Source of the DNA: Agrobacterium tumefaciens | Lineage (GTDB): Bacteria; Pseudomonadota; Alphaproteobacteria; Rhizobiales; Rhizobiaceae | Direction of reading: 5' to 3' | DNA length: 64,000 nt | Assembly: GCF_005221325.1 (NCBI RefSeq) | Contig: NZ_CP039890.1 | Coordinates: forward strand, 186,001-250,000 | In this document: piece after piece, positions 24,822 through 34,730 of the stretch | Layout of the letters: each line of letters begins with the position of its first letter | Position numbering within the stretch: the first letter of the stretch is position 1 | The notes under the pieces: generated by a model | Databases searched by the model: none | The model's input: the letters and a program-made list of their open reading frames with translations, nothing else | Told to the model about the DNA's origin: nothing | Position numbers and translations under genes: made by a program

Positions 24822-27284
24822 ATGGTTGCCCTCAAATCCTTCCGCCATTCCGGACCGTCCTTCGCCGATCTCGTTCCCTATGCCGGGCTGGTCGATAACG
24901 GCGTCATTCTCCTGAAGGACGGCTCGCTGATGGCCGGCTGGTATTTTGCCGGCCCGGACAGCGAAAGTTCAACGGACGCCGAGCGCAACGAGGTGTCGCG
25001 CCAGATCAATGCCATCCTTTCGCGCCTCGGGTCCGGCTGGATGATCCAGGTCGAGGCTATTCGAGTGCCGACGGGGGATTATCCAACGGAGGAAGCCAGT
25101 CATTTCCCCGATCCGGTCACCCGCGCCATCGATGCGGAGCGGCGGGCACACTTCCAGAAGGAGAGGGGGCACTACGAAAGCCGGCATGCCCTGATCCTCA
25201 CCTGGCGCCCACCGGAACCGCGGCGGTCGGGACTGACGCGCTATGTCTATTCCGACGTTGGCAGCCGATCCGCGACGTATGCCGACAAGGCGCTTGAAAC
25301 CTTTCTGACGTCGATCCGTGAGGTCGAACAGTATCTCGGCAATGTCGTGTCGATCCGGCGGATGATGACACGAGAGACGCCGGAGCGCGGCGGTCATCGT
25401 GTCGCCCGCTACGACGAGCTCTTCCAGTTCGTCCGTTTCTGCATTACCGGCGAGAACCATCCGGTGCGCCTGCCCGAAATCCCCATGTACCTCGACTGGC
25501 TGGTGACGGCCGAACTCCAGCACGGTCTGACGCCACTCGTCGAGAACCGGTTTCTCGGCGTGGTGGCGATCGACGGCTTGCCCGCGGAAAGCTGGCCCGG
25601 AATTCTCAACAGCCTTGATCTGATGCCGCTGACGTACCGCTGGTCGTCCCGCTTCATCTTCCTTGATGCTGAGGAGGCCCGCACAAGGCTCGAGCGTACG
25701 CGCAAGAAGTGGCAGCAGAAGGTGCGGCCGTTCTTCGATCAGCTCTTCCAGACGCAGTCGCGGTCGCTCGACCAGGATGCGATGCTGATGGTGGCAGAGA
25801 CCGAAGACGCGATCGCCGAAGCCTCGTCGCAGCTTGTGGCCTATGGCTACTATACGCCGGTCATTGTCCTCTTCGATGAGGATCAATCCCGTCTTCAGGA
25901 GAAATGCGAGGCGGTCCGCCGCCTGATTCAGGCCGAAGGCTTTGGCGCACGGATCGAGACAATCAACGCGACCGATGCATTTCTTGGCAGCCTGCCGGGC
26001 GTCTCCTATGCCAACATCCGCGAGCCGCTGATCAACACGCGCAATCTCGCCGACCTCATCCCGCTCAATTCCGTGTGGTCGGGCAGCCCGGTCGCACCTT
26101 GTCCGTTTTATCCGGCCGGATCTCCTCCGCTAATGCAGGTCGCCAGCGGGTCGACACCGTTCCGACTGAACCTGCATGTCGACGATGTCGGCCACACGCT
26201 GATCTTCGGTCCGACCGGCTCCGGCAAATCAACTCTGCTTTCACTGATCGCAGCCCAGTTCCGACGCTATGCCGGTGCGCAGATCTTCGCCTTCGACAAC
26301 GGTGGCTCGATGCTGCCGCTGACGCTTGGAATCGAGGGCGATCATTACCAGATCGGTGGCGATATGCCGGAGGAGGGAGAGGGGAGGGCACTCTCATTTT
26401 GCCCGCTGGCCGATCTCTCGTCCGATGCTGATCGTGCCTGGGCTTCCGAGTGGATCGAGATGCTGGTCGCGCTGCAGGGGGTCACCATCACCCCCGACTA
26501 TCGCAATGCGATTTCACGGCAGATCGCGCTGATGGCCGAGTCGCGTGGCCGCTCCCTTTCCGACTTCGTCTCGGGCGTGCAGATGCGCGAGATCAAGGAC
26601 GCCCTGCATCACTACACCGTCGACGGTCCGATGGGGCAGCTTCTCGATGCCGAGGAGGACGGTCTGGCGCTCGGCGCCTTCCAGTGCTTCGAGATCGAGG
26701 AACTGATGAACATGGGCGAGCGCAATCTTGTTCCTGTCCTGACCTATCTCTTCCGACGCATCGAAAAGCGGCTCACCGGTTCACCTAGCCTGATCATTCT
26801 CGATGAAGCCTGGCTGATGCTCGGCCATCCGGTGTTCCGCGACAAGATCCGGGAATGGCTGAAGGTGCTTCGCAAGGCCAATTGCGCCGTGGTGCTCGCC
26901 ACCCAGTCGATCTCTGATGCCGAGCGGTCCGGCATCATCGATGTGCTGAAGGAATCCTGCCCGACCAAGATCTGCCTGCCGAATGGTGCTGCCCGGGAGC
27001 CGGGAACGCGCGAGTTTTACGAACGGATCGGCTTCAACGAACGGCAGATCGAGATCGTCGCGACCGCTATCCCGAAGCGCGACTATTACGTCGTCTCTCC
27101 CGAGGGCCGCAGGCTCTTCGACATGGCGCTTGGACCGGTGGCGCTCTCTTTTGTCGGAGCGTCCGGAAAGGAAGACCTCAAGCGCATCCGCGCCCTGCAT
27201 CTTGAACATGGGGCCGCCTGGCCTCTCTATTGGCTCCAGCAAAGGGGTATCGCCCATGCCGACACGCTCTTCCCAACTCAGTAG
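24822..27284 (+). CDS. trbE: TrbE, VirB4-type ATPase
   Basis: An 820-residue ATPase that powers channel assembly and substrate transfer. Start 24822 (ATG with GAGGGAG upstream) matches the usual beginning MVALKSFRHSGPSFADLVPYA. An in-frame GTG at 24795 overlaps trbD and is less likely. Walker A is GPTGSGKSTLLSLIAA near residue 470 and Walker B is LIILDEAWLML near residue 660, followed by the CAVVLATQSISDAE motif of VirB4 proteins. The length agrees with TrbE of Ti plasmids. Confidence 0.95.
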   Translation: MVALKSFRHSGPSFADLVPYAGLVDNGVILLKDGSLMAGWYFAGPDSESSTDAERNEVSRQINAILSRLGSGWMIQVEAIRVPTGDYPTEEASHFPDPVTRAIDAERRAHFQKERGHYESRHALILTWRPPEPRRSGLTRYVYSDVGSRSATYADKALETFLTSIREVEQYLGNVVSIRRMMTRETPERGGHRVARYDELFQFVRFCITGENHPVRLPEIPMYLDWLVTAELQHGLTPLVENRFLGVVAIDGLPAESWPGILNSLDLMPLTYRWSSRFIFLDAEEARTRLERTRKKWQQKVRPFFDQLFQTQSRSLDQDAMLMVAETEDAIAEASSQLVAYGYYTPVIVLFDEDQSRLQEKCEAVRRLIQAEGFGARIETINATDAFLGSLPGVSYANIREPLINTRNLADLIPLNSVWSGSPVAPCPFYPAGSPPLMQVASGSTPFRLNLHVDDVGHTLIFGPTGSGKSTLLSLIAAQFRRYAGAQIFAFDNGGSMLPLTLGIEGDHYQIGGDMPEEGEGRALSFCPLADLSSDADRAWASEWIEMLVALQGVTITPDYRNAISRQIALMAESRGRSLSDFVSGVQMREIKDALHHYTVDGPMGQLLDAEEDGLALGAFQCFEIEELMNMGERNLVPVLTYLFRRIEKRLTGSPSLIILDEAWLMLGHPVFRDKIREWLKVLRKANCAVVLATQSISDAERSGIIDVLKESCPTKICLPNGAAREPGTREFYERIGFNERQIEIVATAIPKRDYYVVSPEGRRLFDMALGPVALSFVGASGKEDLKRIRALHLEHGAAWPLYWLQQRGIAHADTLFPTQ

Positions 27285-28065
27285 GACATTGCACCCCGTG
27301 CTTGGTGCGGCTCTCATGCTCTCGTCTGCTCTCTCGCTTCCTACGCAGGCCGGTGGCGTCACGGGACAGGCAACGGAATGGACTCAGCTGGCCAACAATA
27401 CCGAACTGATCAGTCTCGTCGGCAAGTCCGCTGAGCAGGTCAACAACCAGATCACCCAGATTTCGCAGCTGGCCGAGCAGATCCAGAACCAGCTCAACAT
27501 CTACAAGAACATGCTGCAGAACACGGCGCAGCTTCCGAACCATGTCTGGGGACAGGTCGAAAGCGATCTGAAGAACCTCCAGACCATTGTCAACCAGGGA
27601 CAGGGCGTCGCCTTCTCCATGGGCAATGTCGACGATGTCCTCAAGCAGCGCTTCCAGAGCTTTGCCGATATGAAGAGCAATCTGCCTGACGGTGCGAGCT
27701 TCTCCACGACCTATCAGAGCTGGTCCGACACCAATCGCGACACCATCGCCGGCACGCTGAAGGCCGCGAATCTGACGGCCGAGCAATTTTCCAGTGAAGA
27801 AAGCACCATGTCGGAGCTCAGGTCGATGTCGGAATCGGCCGACGGCCAGATGAAGGCTCTGCAGGTCGGGCACGAGATCGCCGCCCAGCAGGTCGCGCAA
27901 ATGCAGAAACTGCGGGGCCTGGTCTCCCAGCAGATGACGATGATGGGCACCTGGTACCAGTCCGAACAGGCGCAGAAGGATCTCGCGCAGGCGCGGCGCC
28001 AACAATTCTTCAGCGGAACCGAGCGTGACATCAGGGGCGGCCAGACGATGGAGCCCCGCTGGTGA
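27256..28065 (+). CDS. trbJ: TrbJ, VirB5-like periplasmic/pilus component
   Basis: A 269-residue exported protein with a signal peptide (TLHPVLGAALMLSSALSLPTQA). A long coiled-coil body (NNQITQISQLAEQIQNQLN onwards) is followed by Gln-rich helices. The ATG overlaps the end of trbE by 29 bases. TrbJ/VirB5 proteins localise to the pilus tip and influence entry exclusion. The last 20 residues (QFFSGTERDIRGGQTMEPRW) resemble the end of the next gene product, TrbK, and are described as a finding. Confidence 0.9.
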   Translation: MPTRSSQLSRTLHPVLGAALMLSSALSLPTQAGGVTGQATEWTQLANNTELISLVGKSAEQVNNQITQISQLAEQIQNQLNIYKNMLQNTAQLPNHVWGQVESDLKNLQTIVNQGQGVAFSMGNVDDVLKQRFQSFADMKSNLPDGASFSTTYQSWSDTNRDTIAGTLKAANLTAEQFSSEESTMSELRSMSESADGQMKALQVGHEIAAQQVAQMQKLRGLVSQQMTMMGTWYQSEQAQKDLAQARRQQFFSGTERDIRGGQTMEPRW

Positions 28066-28289
28066 GCCCCCGCCTGATCACTATTGTCGCGCTCGTCGCG
28101 GTCGTTTCCGCGGCCGGCGCGAGCGCGATCACCTGGATTATCGTTCGACCGGAGCCACTTTCCGGATCCGGCGGGATTGCGACAGGCTCATCCGCCAACG
28201 AAGAACAGCGCCGACACCGTGAACAGTTCTTTGGCGGAGATACAAGCCGTGGCATTCGTGGGGGCCAGGAGATGAAACCGCGATGGTAG
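28062..28289 (+). CDS. trbK: TrbK, entry-exclusion-type small membrane protein
   Basis: A 75-residue protein starting with GTG, overlapping the end of trbJ (GTGA). It has one hydrophobic segment (ITIVALVAVVSAAGASAITWIIV) and a short hydrophilic exported tail. TrbK of related plasmids is a small inner-membrane protein that blocks redundant mating between donors. The tail ends IRGGQEMKPRW, nearly the same as the TrbJ end. Position between trbJ and trbL fits trbK. Confidence 0.8.
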   Translation: MSPRLITIVALVAVVSAAGASAITWIIVRPEPLSGSGGIATGSSANEEQRRHREQFFGGDTSRGIRGGQEMKPRW

Positions 28290-29473
28290 CTGTTCATCCT
28301 TCCCGCACACTTGAACATATGTTCATTGCGATTGCGGTGGTGTTGCTGGCGGCCACGCCGACGATGGCACAACAGGGCCATGTCCTGACCACACTCGAAA
28401 ATTCCGTCGTCACCGCCGCCAGGGGCTGGGAAACGACGGTAATGAACGCAGCTCGCTCGTTGTTCTGGATCCTCGCCGGCATCGAGGTCGGGGTTGCTGC
28501 CGTATGGCTGGCAATCAGTGCCGCCTCGCTCGACAGCTGGTTTGCTGAACTCGTCAAGCGCATCATGTTCATCGGCCTGTTCTCCTTCATCCTCGACAGA
28601 GGACCAGAGTTCGCCAAAGCAGTGGTCGACAGTCTCTACCAGATCGGCGCGGGTGGCGGCTCCGCATCTCCCGCCAACATCTTCGATGCCGGCATTCGTG
28701 TCGCAACGAAGATGTCGGAACAGGCGAAATTTGGCCTCTGGCAGGATAATGCACTGGCGATCGCCGCCGTCTTCGCCATGGTCGTGGTCGTCGTGTCGTT
28801 CTCGCTGCTAGCAGCGATCTTCGTGGCTGTCATGGTCGAGATGTATGTCGGCCTGCTCGCCGGCATGATCATGCTCGGGCTCGGTGGTTCCTCCTATACC
28901 AAGGATTTCGCGATCAAATACCTGGTCTATGCCTTCTCCGTCGGCATGAAGCTGATGGCGCTGGTGATGATCGCCAAGATCGGCTCGGACATCCTTCTCG
29001 GTCTGGCGGAGGCACCAACCGCGACCTCTGAACAATTCATCACGACGCTGGCGATCGCCGGCATCTCGGTCGTCGTCTTCGTCATCGCCATGTATGTGCC
29101 CCCCATTCTACAAGGCGTGGTCCAGGGCGCTTCGGTCGGCGGCGGCATGGAAGCCATCCGTCATGGCGGACAAGCGACATCCGCGGCACTCGGCGCCGGG
29201 TTTCTTACGATCGGCGCGGCCAACAGAGGCTTGGGGGCCGCCAGTGCCGCAAGGGCAGGGGGCGCGTCCCTGGCCAGTGCGGCACTGCGCGGCATGCAGG
29301 CCGGGATCGGAGGAGCCGCTGGTGCCGTCGGCTCGGCAGCAAAGGAAAAGGCGATTGGCTCGCCCGGCGCCTATGCCGGATCGATGCTCGGCCTTGCCAA
29401 CGCCAAACTCGATCAACCATCCGGCCGGCCAGGCACACCGCCTCCACCACCGCCGATCAACGACACCAAGTGA
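28283..29473 (+). CDS. trbL: TrbL, VirB6-type polytopic membrane protein
   Basis: A 396-residue protein with a signal-like N-terminus (FIAIAVVLLAATPTMAQQG). A run of at least six hydrophobic helices between residues about 50 and 270 includes SLFWILAGIEVGVAAVWLAI and a long CAxx-type core. After residue 290 it becomes Ala/Gly-rich and ends with a Pro-rich tail (GRPGTPPPPPPINDTK), typical of TrbL. The ATG overlaps the trbK stop by 7 bases. It forms part of the inner-membrane channel. Confidence 0.92.
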   Translation: MVAVHPSRTLEHMFIAIAVVLLAATPTMAQQGHVLTTLENSVVTAARGWETTVMNAARSLFWILAGIEVGVAAVWLAISAASLDSWFAELVKRIMFIGLFSFILDRGPEFAKAVVDSLYQIGAGGGSASPANIFDAGIRVATKMSEQAKFGLWQDNALAIAAVFAMVVVVVSFSLLAAIFVAVMVEMYVGLLAGMIMLGLGGSSYTKDFAIKYLVYAFSVGMKLMALVMIAKIGSDILLGLAEAPTATSEQFITTLAIAGISVVVFVIAMYVPPILQGVVQGASVGGGMEAIRHGGQATSAALGAGFLTIGAANRGLGAASAARAGGASLASAALRGMQAGIGGAAGAVGSAAKEKAIGSPGAYAGSMLGLANAKLDQPSGRPGTPPPPPPINDTK

Positions 29474-29488
29474 CGGGACGCTGAAAGA

Positions 29489-30151
29489 ATGACGGGTCGG
29501 AATATTCCAGATAATCCCTACATCGCCGCTCGCAACGAATGGAACGAGCGTTATGGCTCGTACGTCAAAGCGGCAGCCGCCTGGCGCGTCGTCGGCATCG
29601 CCGGCATGACCATGGCCGTTATCGGTTTTGGTTATGCGCTTTATCAGAGCACGCAGGTCAAGCTGATCCCCTATATTGTCGAAGTCGACAAGCTTGGTAC
29701 GGCTGTCAATGCCGGCTTCCCTGAGCAGATCGAATATGCCGATCCACGGGTGGTGCGCGCGACACTCGGCAGTTTCGTGTCGAACTTCCGCTCGGTGACC
29801 CCGGATGCGGTCGTGCAGAAGCAGTATATCGACCGCACCTACGGGCTGCTTCGCACCTCCGATCCCGCGACGGAAAAGGTCAACGCCTGGTTTCGTTCGA
29901 ACTCGCCCTTCGAGAAGGCGAAGAACGCGACGGTGGCAATCGAGGTCAACAACATCGTCGCGCTGTCGAACCAGAGCTACCAGATCGACTGGACCGAGTT
30001 CGAGCGGGATCGCCGCGGCAAGGAGACAGCCACGCGCCGCTTCCGTGCGATTGCCACCGTGACACTGACGCCGCCCCAGGACGAGGGCGTCATCCGCCTC
30101 AATCCCATCGGTCTCTATCTCCGCGACTTCGACTGGACTGCACAGCTTTGA
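29489..30151 (+). CDS. trbF: TrbF, VirB8-type bitopic membrane protein
   Basis: A 220-residue protein with a short cytoplasmic N-terminus ([20 protein letters not shown], the TrbF signature). A single helix ([19 protein letters not shown]) is followed by a periplasmic VirB8/NTF2-like domain containing [12 protein letters not shown] and [14 protein letters not shown]. It is the assembly hub of the channel's inner-membrane part. The gene follows trbL by 15 bases. Confidence 0.93.
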   Translation: MTGRNIPDNPYIAARNEWNERYGSYVKAAAAWRVVGIAGMTMAVIGFGYALYQSTQVKLIPYIVEVDKLGTAVNAGFPEQIEYADPRVVRATLGSFVSNFRSVTPDAVVQKQYIDRTYGLLRTSDPATEKVNAWFRSNSPFEKAKNATVAIEVNNIVALSNQSYQIDWTEFERDRRGKETATRRFRAIATVTLTPPQDEGVIRLNPIGLYLRDFDWTAQL

Positions 30152-30156
30152 AAGGC

Positions 30157-31020
30157 ATGGCCCCGAACATGAACAGATCACACGAACTATCTCGGGTCAC
30201 GATGAGCGCCGGCATCATTGCTATCGCCGTTGCTGCCTCCTCCGCCTTCCCGTCTGCTTCTCTCGCCGCCGATGGTGTCACCGCCAACGAGGCGAAAGGC
30301 ATGGGGATTTCGACACAATGGCGCGGAAGCCGCGGGCTGGTGACGAAAGGTGCTGATGGAAAGGTGGTCTTCCTCTATGGCGAAGTGCAGCCGTCCGTCG
30401 TCTGCTCACCGCTACAAGTCTGCGACATCGAACTTCAGGGTGGCGAAGTGGTTCGCGACGTGCTGGTCGGCGATACCGTGCGCTGGAAGGTCGAGCCTGC
30501 GACCTCGGGTGCGGTCGGTGGCCAGGCGATTCATCTGATCGTCAAGCCGTCGGAGCCGGATCTGGTTACGTCCATGGTCGTGACGACGTCGCGGCGGACC
30601 TATCATATCCAGCTGAAATCGCACGTCACGCAGTATATGGCGCGCGTCGGGTTCGAATATCCCGAGGACGTCTCGGCAAAGCTTGCCGACGTCAACGCAC
30701 GGCTGGAAGCCAGCACGATACCTGGCGCCGGAGTTCCCGCCGAGCAACTAAGCTTCGCCTATTCCATGTCGGGCAGTGCCGGCTGGCGACCGACCCGAGT
30801 CTACTCGGATGGGCAGAAGACATATATTCAGTTTCCGCGGTCGATTTCCGGTCAGGATGCGCCGATTCTCTTCGTCGTCTCCGGCGGCCAAAACCGCATC
30901 GTCAACTATCGCATGAAGAGCAACATGATGGTGGTCGATTACAATATCGATCGCGCTGTCCTCGTCTCGGGCGTCGGCTGGAAACAGCAGAAGGTGACAA
31001 TCAGCAGGGGAGGGCGGTGA
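30157..31020 (+). CDS. trbG: TrbG, VirB9-type periplasmic protein
   Basis: A 287-residue exported protein with a signal peptide ([20 protein letters not shown]). The VirB9-like body includes [22 protein letters not shown] and ends with the conserved [22 protein letters not shown]. The exact start is uncertain: ATG 30157 is given, while TTG 30148 and ATG 30169 are in the same frame. VirB9 proteins form the outer-membrane-core ring with TrbH and TrbI. The stop overlaps trbH. Confidence 0.9.
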   Translation: MAPNMNRSHELSRVTMSAGIIAIAVAASSAFPSASLAADGVTANEAKGMGISTQWRGSRGLVTKGADGKVVFLYGEVQPSVVCSPLQVCDIELQGGEVVRDVLVGDTVRWKVEPATSGAVGGQAIHLIVKPSEPDLVTSMVVTTSRRTYHIQLKSHVTQYMARVGFEYPEDVSAKLADVNARLEASTIPGAGVPAEQLSFAYSMSGSAGWRPTRVYSDGQKTYIQFPRSISGQDAPILFVVSGGQNRIVNYRMKSNMMVVDYNIDRAVLVSGVGWKQQKVTISRGGR

Positions 31021-31499
31021 TGCTGAACTTCCGCAGCCAGACCCCGCTCCGTCATGGCCAGATACTGTGCTTCGCCGCAGTCTGCGCTCTCGCCATCCTA
31101 CTTTCCGGTTGCCAGTCGATGGACACAGACGGTCTTGCCACCAGCGCAGCAGCGCCAGAGGTCTCCGGACCAGCCGCGGGCGCCATTGCGGGCGATATGG
31201 TCAGCCGACTTGCCGAACAGATCGGACAGGGGAAGGCGACCATCGTGCTCAAGCAGGATGGTTCTCCCTTCGGACAGGCACTTGAAGCCGCGTTGAAGGG
31301 ATGGGGCTATGCCGTTGTCACCGACCAAAAGACGGATAGCGGCGCCACCGTCGTTCCGCTCGCGTATGTCATCGTGCCCCACGACGGCCAGGTGCTCGCG
31401 CGGCTTTCGACCAGCAGTATCGAACTCGGCCGGGCCTACACAGTGACGACATCGGGTGCGACACCGGCAAGCGCCCTGTCCCTCATGCGGCGCGGGTGA
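31020..31499 (+). CDS. trbH: TrbH, lipoprotein of the channel core
   Basis: A 159-residue protein whose N-terminal signal ends in a lipobox (LLSGCQSMD), so it should be a lipid-anchored outer-membrane protein like VirB7. The body includes [20 protein letters not shown] and [20 protein letters not shown], typical of Ti-type TrbH. The ATG at 31020 overlaps the trbG stop (TGATG). It is larger than VirB7, as expected for TrbH. Confidence 0.88.
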   Translation: MLNFRSQTPLRHGQILCFAAVCALAILLSGCQSMDTDGLATSAAAPEVSGPAAGAIAGDMVSRLAEQIGQGKATIVLKQDGSPFGQALEAALKGWGYAVVTDQKTDSGATVVPLAYVIVPHDGQVLARLSTSSIELGRAYTVTTSGATPASALSLMRRG

Positions 31500-31510
31500 G
31501 GGAGGGTATC

Positions 31511-32815
31511 ATGGTGCAGTCTCTCAAACTCGGTGGTGCGCAAAACAATCAGGCCGCATCCGGCATCAAGCGGGTGAACCGCGTGCCGGTCATCCTTGTG
31601 ATCGTGCTGCTGGTCGCCTTCCTCGGAATCATTTTCTTTGGCTTCGCCTCGCGCGGGCTTTACTTCGGCAAGGACAGCGGCCCGGACACCAGTTCCGGCA
31701 ATCTGGCATCGACCTATGCCGACCAGATCAAGCGTGGTGTCACCGACGGTATCATCGGCGAGCCACAGCCGCAGACGACGTTTCAGCCGACGCCAGCCGA
31801 GACGAAACAGGCCGAAGAGAAGGCGGCGAATCCGTTCGCGCAGGCCGAACAGAGACAGGAGCAACGGCGCGAATCTGAACTGGAGCCGGAGGCGGTGTGG
31901 CGTGCGCGTCTGGCCCGTGAACAACAGGAACAGGTCCTGCGCGAGCAACAGCGCCAACGGATGGCGCGGATGCAGGCGCGGGACTCCGCCTATGATGCGC
32001 CGCTTGCCATCGATCGCGGCAAACTGCGAGTGGGGTCGGAAAACGATGCGAGCGCCGGAGCCCGGACGACGACAGCTGCGGCGAACGGAAACGCTTCCGA
32101 TCTTTACGCCGCGGCCCTGCGCGCCGGTCTGGGGGGACAGAACGTCGATCCGAACGGACAGAGCTCCAAGGAAGACTTCTTCAATGCCGATCTCAAGGAT
32201 CTCGGCTATCTGCCGAACCGCGTCGTGCCGCAGCAGTCCCTGTACGAGCTGAAACGGGGCTCGGTTATTCCGGCGACATTGATCTCAGGCATCAACTCTG
32301 ATCTGCCAGGGCGTATCACCGCTCAGGTCAGTCAGAACGTCTATGACAACGCAACAGGCCATCGTCTGCTGATTCCGCAGGGCACTAAACTGTTCGGTCG
32401 CTATGACAGCAAGGTGTCGTTCGGCCAGAGCCGGGTTCTTGTCGTGTGGACCGACATCATCTTTCCGAACGGCTCGACATTGCAGATTGGCGGCATGGCC
32501 GGCACGGATGCGAGCGGCTACAGCGGCTTCAATGACAAGGTGAACAACCACTATCTGAAAACCTTCGGCTCGGCGGTCATGATCGCGCTGATCGGGACGG
32601 GCATCGACATGGCGGTGCCTCAGAGCTCAACGCTAGCCACCCAGGATACGGCATCCGATGCTGCGAGGCGGAATTTTGCTGAAACCTTTGGGCGAGTGGC
32701 CGACCGGACGATCCAGCGGAATATGGATGTGCAGCCGACGTTGGAGATCCGACCGGGCTACAAATTTAATGTTCTCGTGGATCAGGACATTGTCTTTCCA
32801 GGTCAATACCGTTGA
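31511..32815 (+). CDS. trbI: TrbI, VirB10-type protein of the channel core
   Basis: A 434-residue protein with a short cytoplasmic segment, one membrane helix (VPVILVIVLLVAFLGIIFFGF), a Gln/Arg/Glu-rich linker and a C-terminal TrbI/VirB10 domain. That domain carries YELKRGSVIPATLISGINSD, GHRLLIPQGTKLFGRYDS and PNGSTLQIGGMAGTDASGYS. It spans the envelope and links the inner and outer parts of the channel. Start 31511 has GAGGGAGGG upstream. It is the last trb gene. In Ti plasmids the repABC genes normally follow the trb operon, but here a HAD phosphatase does. Confidence 0.93.
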   Translation: MVQSLKLGGAQNNQAASGIKRVNRVPVILVIVLLVAFLGIIFFGFASRGLYFGKDSGPDTSSGNLASTYADQIKRGVTDGIIGEPQPQTTFQPTPAETKQAEEKAANPFAQAEQRQEQRRESELEPEAVWRARLAREQQEQVLREQQRQRMARMQARDSAYDAPLAIDRGKLRVGSENDASAGARTTTAAANGNASDLYAAALRAGLGGQNVDPNGQSSKEDFFNADLKDLGYLPNRVVPQQSLYELKRGSVIPATLISGINSDLPGRITAQVSQNVYDNATGHRLLIPQGTKLFGRYDSKVSFGQSRVLVVWTDIIFPNGSTLQIGGMAGTDASGYSGFNDKVNNHYLKTFGSAVMIALIGTGIDMAVPQSSTLATQDTASDAARRNFAETFGRVADRTIQRNMDVQPTLEIRPGYKFNVLVDQDIVFPGQYR

Positions 32816-33082
32816 AAAATAAGAATAGACAATCACTAGCATAAGCGAAGCGGGAAGGTTGTTGAGGGGCTCAGGCCTCCCGATCTGAAGATGAGGTGGT
32901 ATGAATCACTTGGCTTCCTAACGATTTCCGGCTCACAACGAAACAGCGGGCTATGCTTTGCTCTTTCGTATATCATGTGATATCTGGATATTCAGTGAAA
33001 TTTAAAATGCAGGCGGACTGATGGCAGTTCGTGGGGCTTCGCCATCACGAAGACAAACCGGCCTGGGTTTACGCGAGGGATC
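32816..33082. promoter_or_regulatory. Intergenic region after the trb operon with an ATATCAT-type motif
   Basis: No gene is seen. At 32970-32993 lies ATATCATGTGATATCTGG, continuing ATATTC; it contains the inverted repeat ATATCA-TG-TGATAT. This is the best of several similar motifs spread across 33-38.4 kb. It is placed about 90 bases before the HAD gene. Confidence 0.45.
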
Positions 33083-33769
33083 ATGATGTTGCGATATATG
33101 CCTTCTGCAGTCGTCTTCGACATGGATGGTTTAATTTTCGATACAGAGGTACTCTATCAGCAAGCGTTTATGGAGGCCGCTCGCGAGGTGAGGCACGATG
33201 TGCCGTTGGCATTAATGCAGGGTGCCATTGGCGTGCCATGGGCCCAAAACAAACTTTCCTTTCTGCAGCAAATGGGACCGGATTTCCCGGTCGACCAATA
33301 CGGCGACGCAGTGATGAGATATTTCGAAACGCTCGCCAGCAAGCAACTCCGTTTAAAGCCGGGGGTTGTCGAACTTCTTGACGTGCTTGATAAACTTGTG
33401 CTCCCGCGATGTATCGCGACATCGTCGTCCCATGCCACAGTGCAAAAACATCTTTCCGCTCACCGTTTGCAGGGCCGGTTCGACGCGATTATCGCGCATG
33501 GGGATTACGCTGCTGGTAAACCTTCGCCTGATCCATTTCGGGTCGCAGCGAGGAGGCTCCAGGTGGAGCCCGATCAGTGCCTGGCCCTGGAGGATTCGTT
33601 CAACGGAGTCCGCTCTGCCTCCTCCGCCGGGATGATGACTTTCATGGTCCCCGATATCTACAAGCCGACGCCGGAAATCCGGTCACTGTGCACTGGTGTA
33701 GTCACCGACCTCCATGTCATTTGCGATCTCCTCCTCGGGGCTTCTACAACCTGCCCGACAAGTCGATAA
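33083..33769 (+). CDS. HAD-superfamily phosphatase (phosphoglycolate phosphatase/beta-PGM type)
   Basis: A 228-residue HAD subfamily IA protein. The nucleophile motif is VVFDMDGLIFDTE (residues 9-21), motif II is IATSSSHATV, and motif III/IV is GDYAAGKPSPDPFRVAARRL followed by CLALEDSFNGVRSASSAGM. The helical cap (residues about 22-90) is the short alpha cap of phosphoglycolate-phosphatase-like enzymes. It dephosphorylates a small phosphate ester, and the substrate is unpredictable. The start is one of two adjacent ATG codons (GAGGGATCATGATG). It stands alone in the AT-rich insert between trbI and traR. Confidence 0.85.
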   Translation: MMLRYMPSAVVFDMDGLIFDTEVLYQQAFMEAAREVRHDVPLALMQGAIGVPWAQNKLSFLQQMGPDFPVDQYGDAVMRYFETLASKQLRLKPGVVELLDVLDKLVLPRCIATSSSHATVQKHLSAHRLQGRFDAIIAHGDYAAGKPSPDPFRVAARRLQVEPDQCLALEDSFNGVRSASSAGMMTFMVPDIYKPTPEIRSLCTGVVTDLHVICDLLLGASTTCPTSR

Positions 33770-34134
33770 CGGGCAGCAAGAATTCTGGATGTCCCAAGTT
33801 CGATGACGGAAAGATCCGCCGGGTTGCAGCAGTTTGGAGCACGCCGGATCGACTTGTATATCCTGATAAACGGGCGCTACATATCATTTACAATCTGAAT
33901 ACCATATGCTATTCAAAGTGAATAGAGAACTTGACCCCAGGCTGCCAACCAAGAAAGGAGCGTTGAGCAACGCTCGTTTGCTGACGGCTAATCGAGAAGC
34001 GCAAGAATGCAAATCACCTACTGAAAATCGGCCTCGCGCCAGTTGCTAATTGAGCCTGCTGCGCAGGTAGCGCCGCGAAGTATACTCAACTGGTCGGGTC
34101 GACGAATTTCTTCAACTGCAAATGGAGTAGACTC
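33770..34134. other. Intergenic region with an ATATCAT-type motif and a hairpin
   Basis: No gene is recognised in these 365 bases. ATATCATTTACAATCTGAAT at 33881-33900 resembles the motif before the HAD gene. A perfect 7-bp hairpin (GAGCGTT-GAGC-AACGCTC, 33958-33975) follows and could act as a weak terminator or structured leader, though no T-run is adjacent. Confidence 0.4.
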
Positions 34135-34680
34135 ATGCTCGATCAAATGCTTCGGGAACGAAATTCGGATACCGCGACGGTTCTGAGGGTCTTCGATGAG
34201 CTCGACCCTGTGTCCACCGACTTCTTGATTGGTCGTTGGAAGGGCTTTGTGATTGCGACTGATCACCCTATGGACAGCCTGCTGGACACTCTCGGCTGGT
34301 ACGGAAAAGTATTTAAGGGTGTCGAGGATGCGCATCCGCTTATCGTACACTCGCTAGATGGGACGGAGCTTTTCGCTATAGATCCCAGTCGGCTTCCGCT
34401 CTCGGTTAACGCAACCTCAGTGCCGGAAGCTGTGTCCGAGTTCACTAAGCTTTCGCGCGCGGACCTACGCACGAGTTTTTCCGGGGGGCGCCTGCGTACC
34501 GTTCGATATCGTGAAAAACTCACCGGTTCCCTACTTTACGACGCGAGGCCGATCCTTGATCATTTCGCGAAAATCGATGCGAATACGATATTGGGAATCA
34601 TGGATTTCAAGGATATTCCGCAGGCAGGTGCCTTCGTGCTCGAACGCGATGAGGGCAACGCAATTCCAATCGACCTGTAG
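34135..34680 (+). CDS. GXWXG/DUF4334-domain protein
   Basis: A 181-residue soluble protein. The N-terminal FLIGRWKGFVI segment is the GXWXG motif (residues about 31-41), followed by GWYGKVFKGVEDAHPLIV. The C-terminal part (VRYREKLTGSLLYDARPILDHFAKIDANTILGIMDFKD ... FVLERD) matches the DUF4334 domain that usually accompanies it. The family is widespread and biochemically uncharacterised, possibly lipid- or ligand-binding. The gene is followed 50 bases later by the PAS-GGDEF gene on the same strand. Confidence 0.75.
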   Translation: MLDQMLRERNSDTATVLRVFDELDPVSTDFLIGRWKGFVIATDHPMDSLLDTLGWYGKVFKGVEDAHPLIVHSLDGTELFAIDPSRLPLSVNATSVPEAVSEFTKLSRADLRTSFSGGRLRTVRYREKLTGSLLYDARPILDHFAKIDANTILGIMDFKDIPQAGAFVLERDEGNAIPIDL

Positions 34681-34730
34681 AGAGGAGCGATCGTACAACA
34701 CCGGTCGCTATAAACGATGGCAAAGAAGCG

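Noticed and set aside
33958..33975. Rho-independent terminator
   Set aside because: The 7-bp hairpin is perfect, but there is no downstream T-run; it is described only as part of the intergenic region.
34018..34350. Reverse-strand open frame of 110 codons
   Set aside because: It overlaps the GXWXG-protein gene on the other strand, which has clear family motifs; this frame has none.
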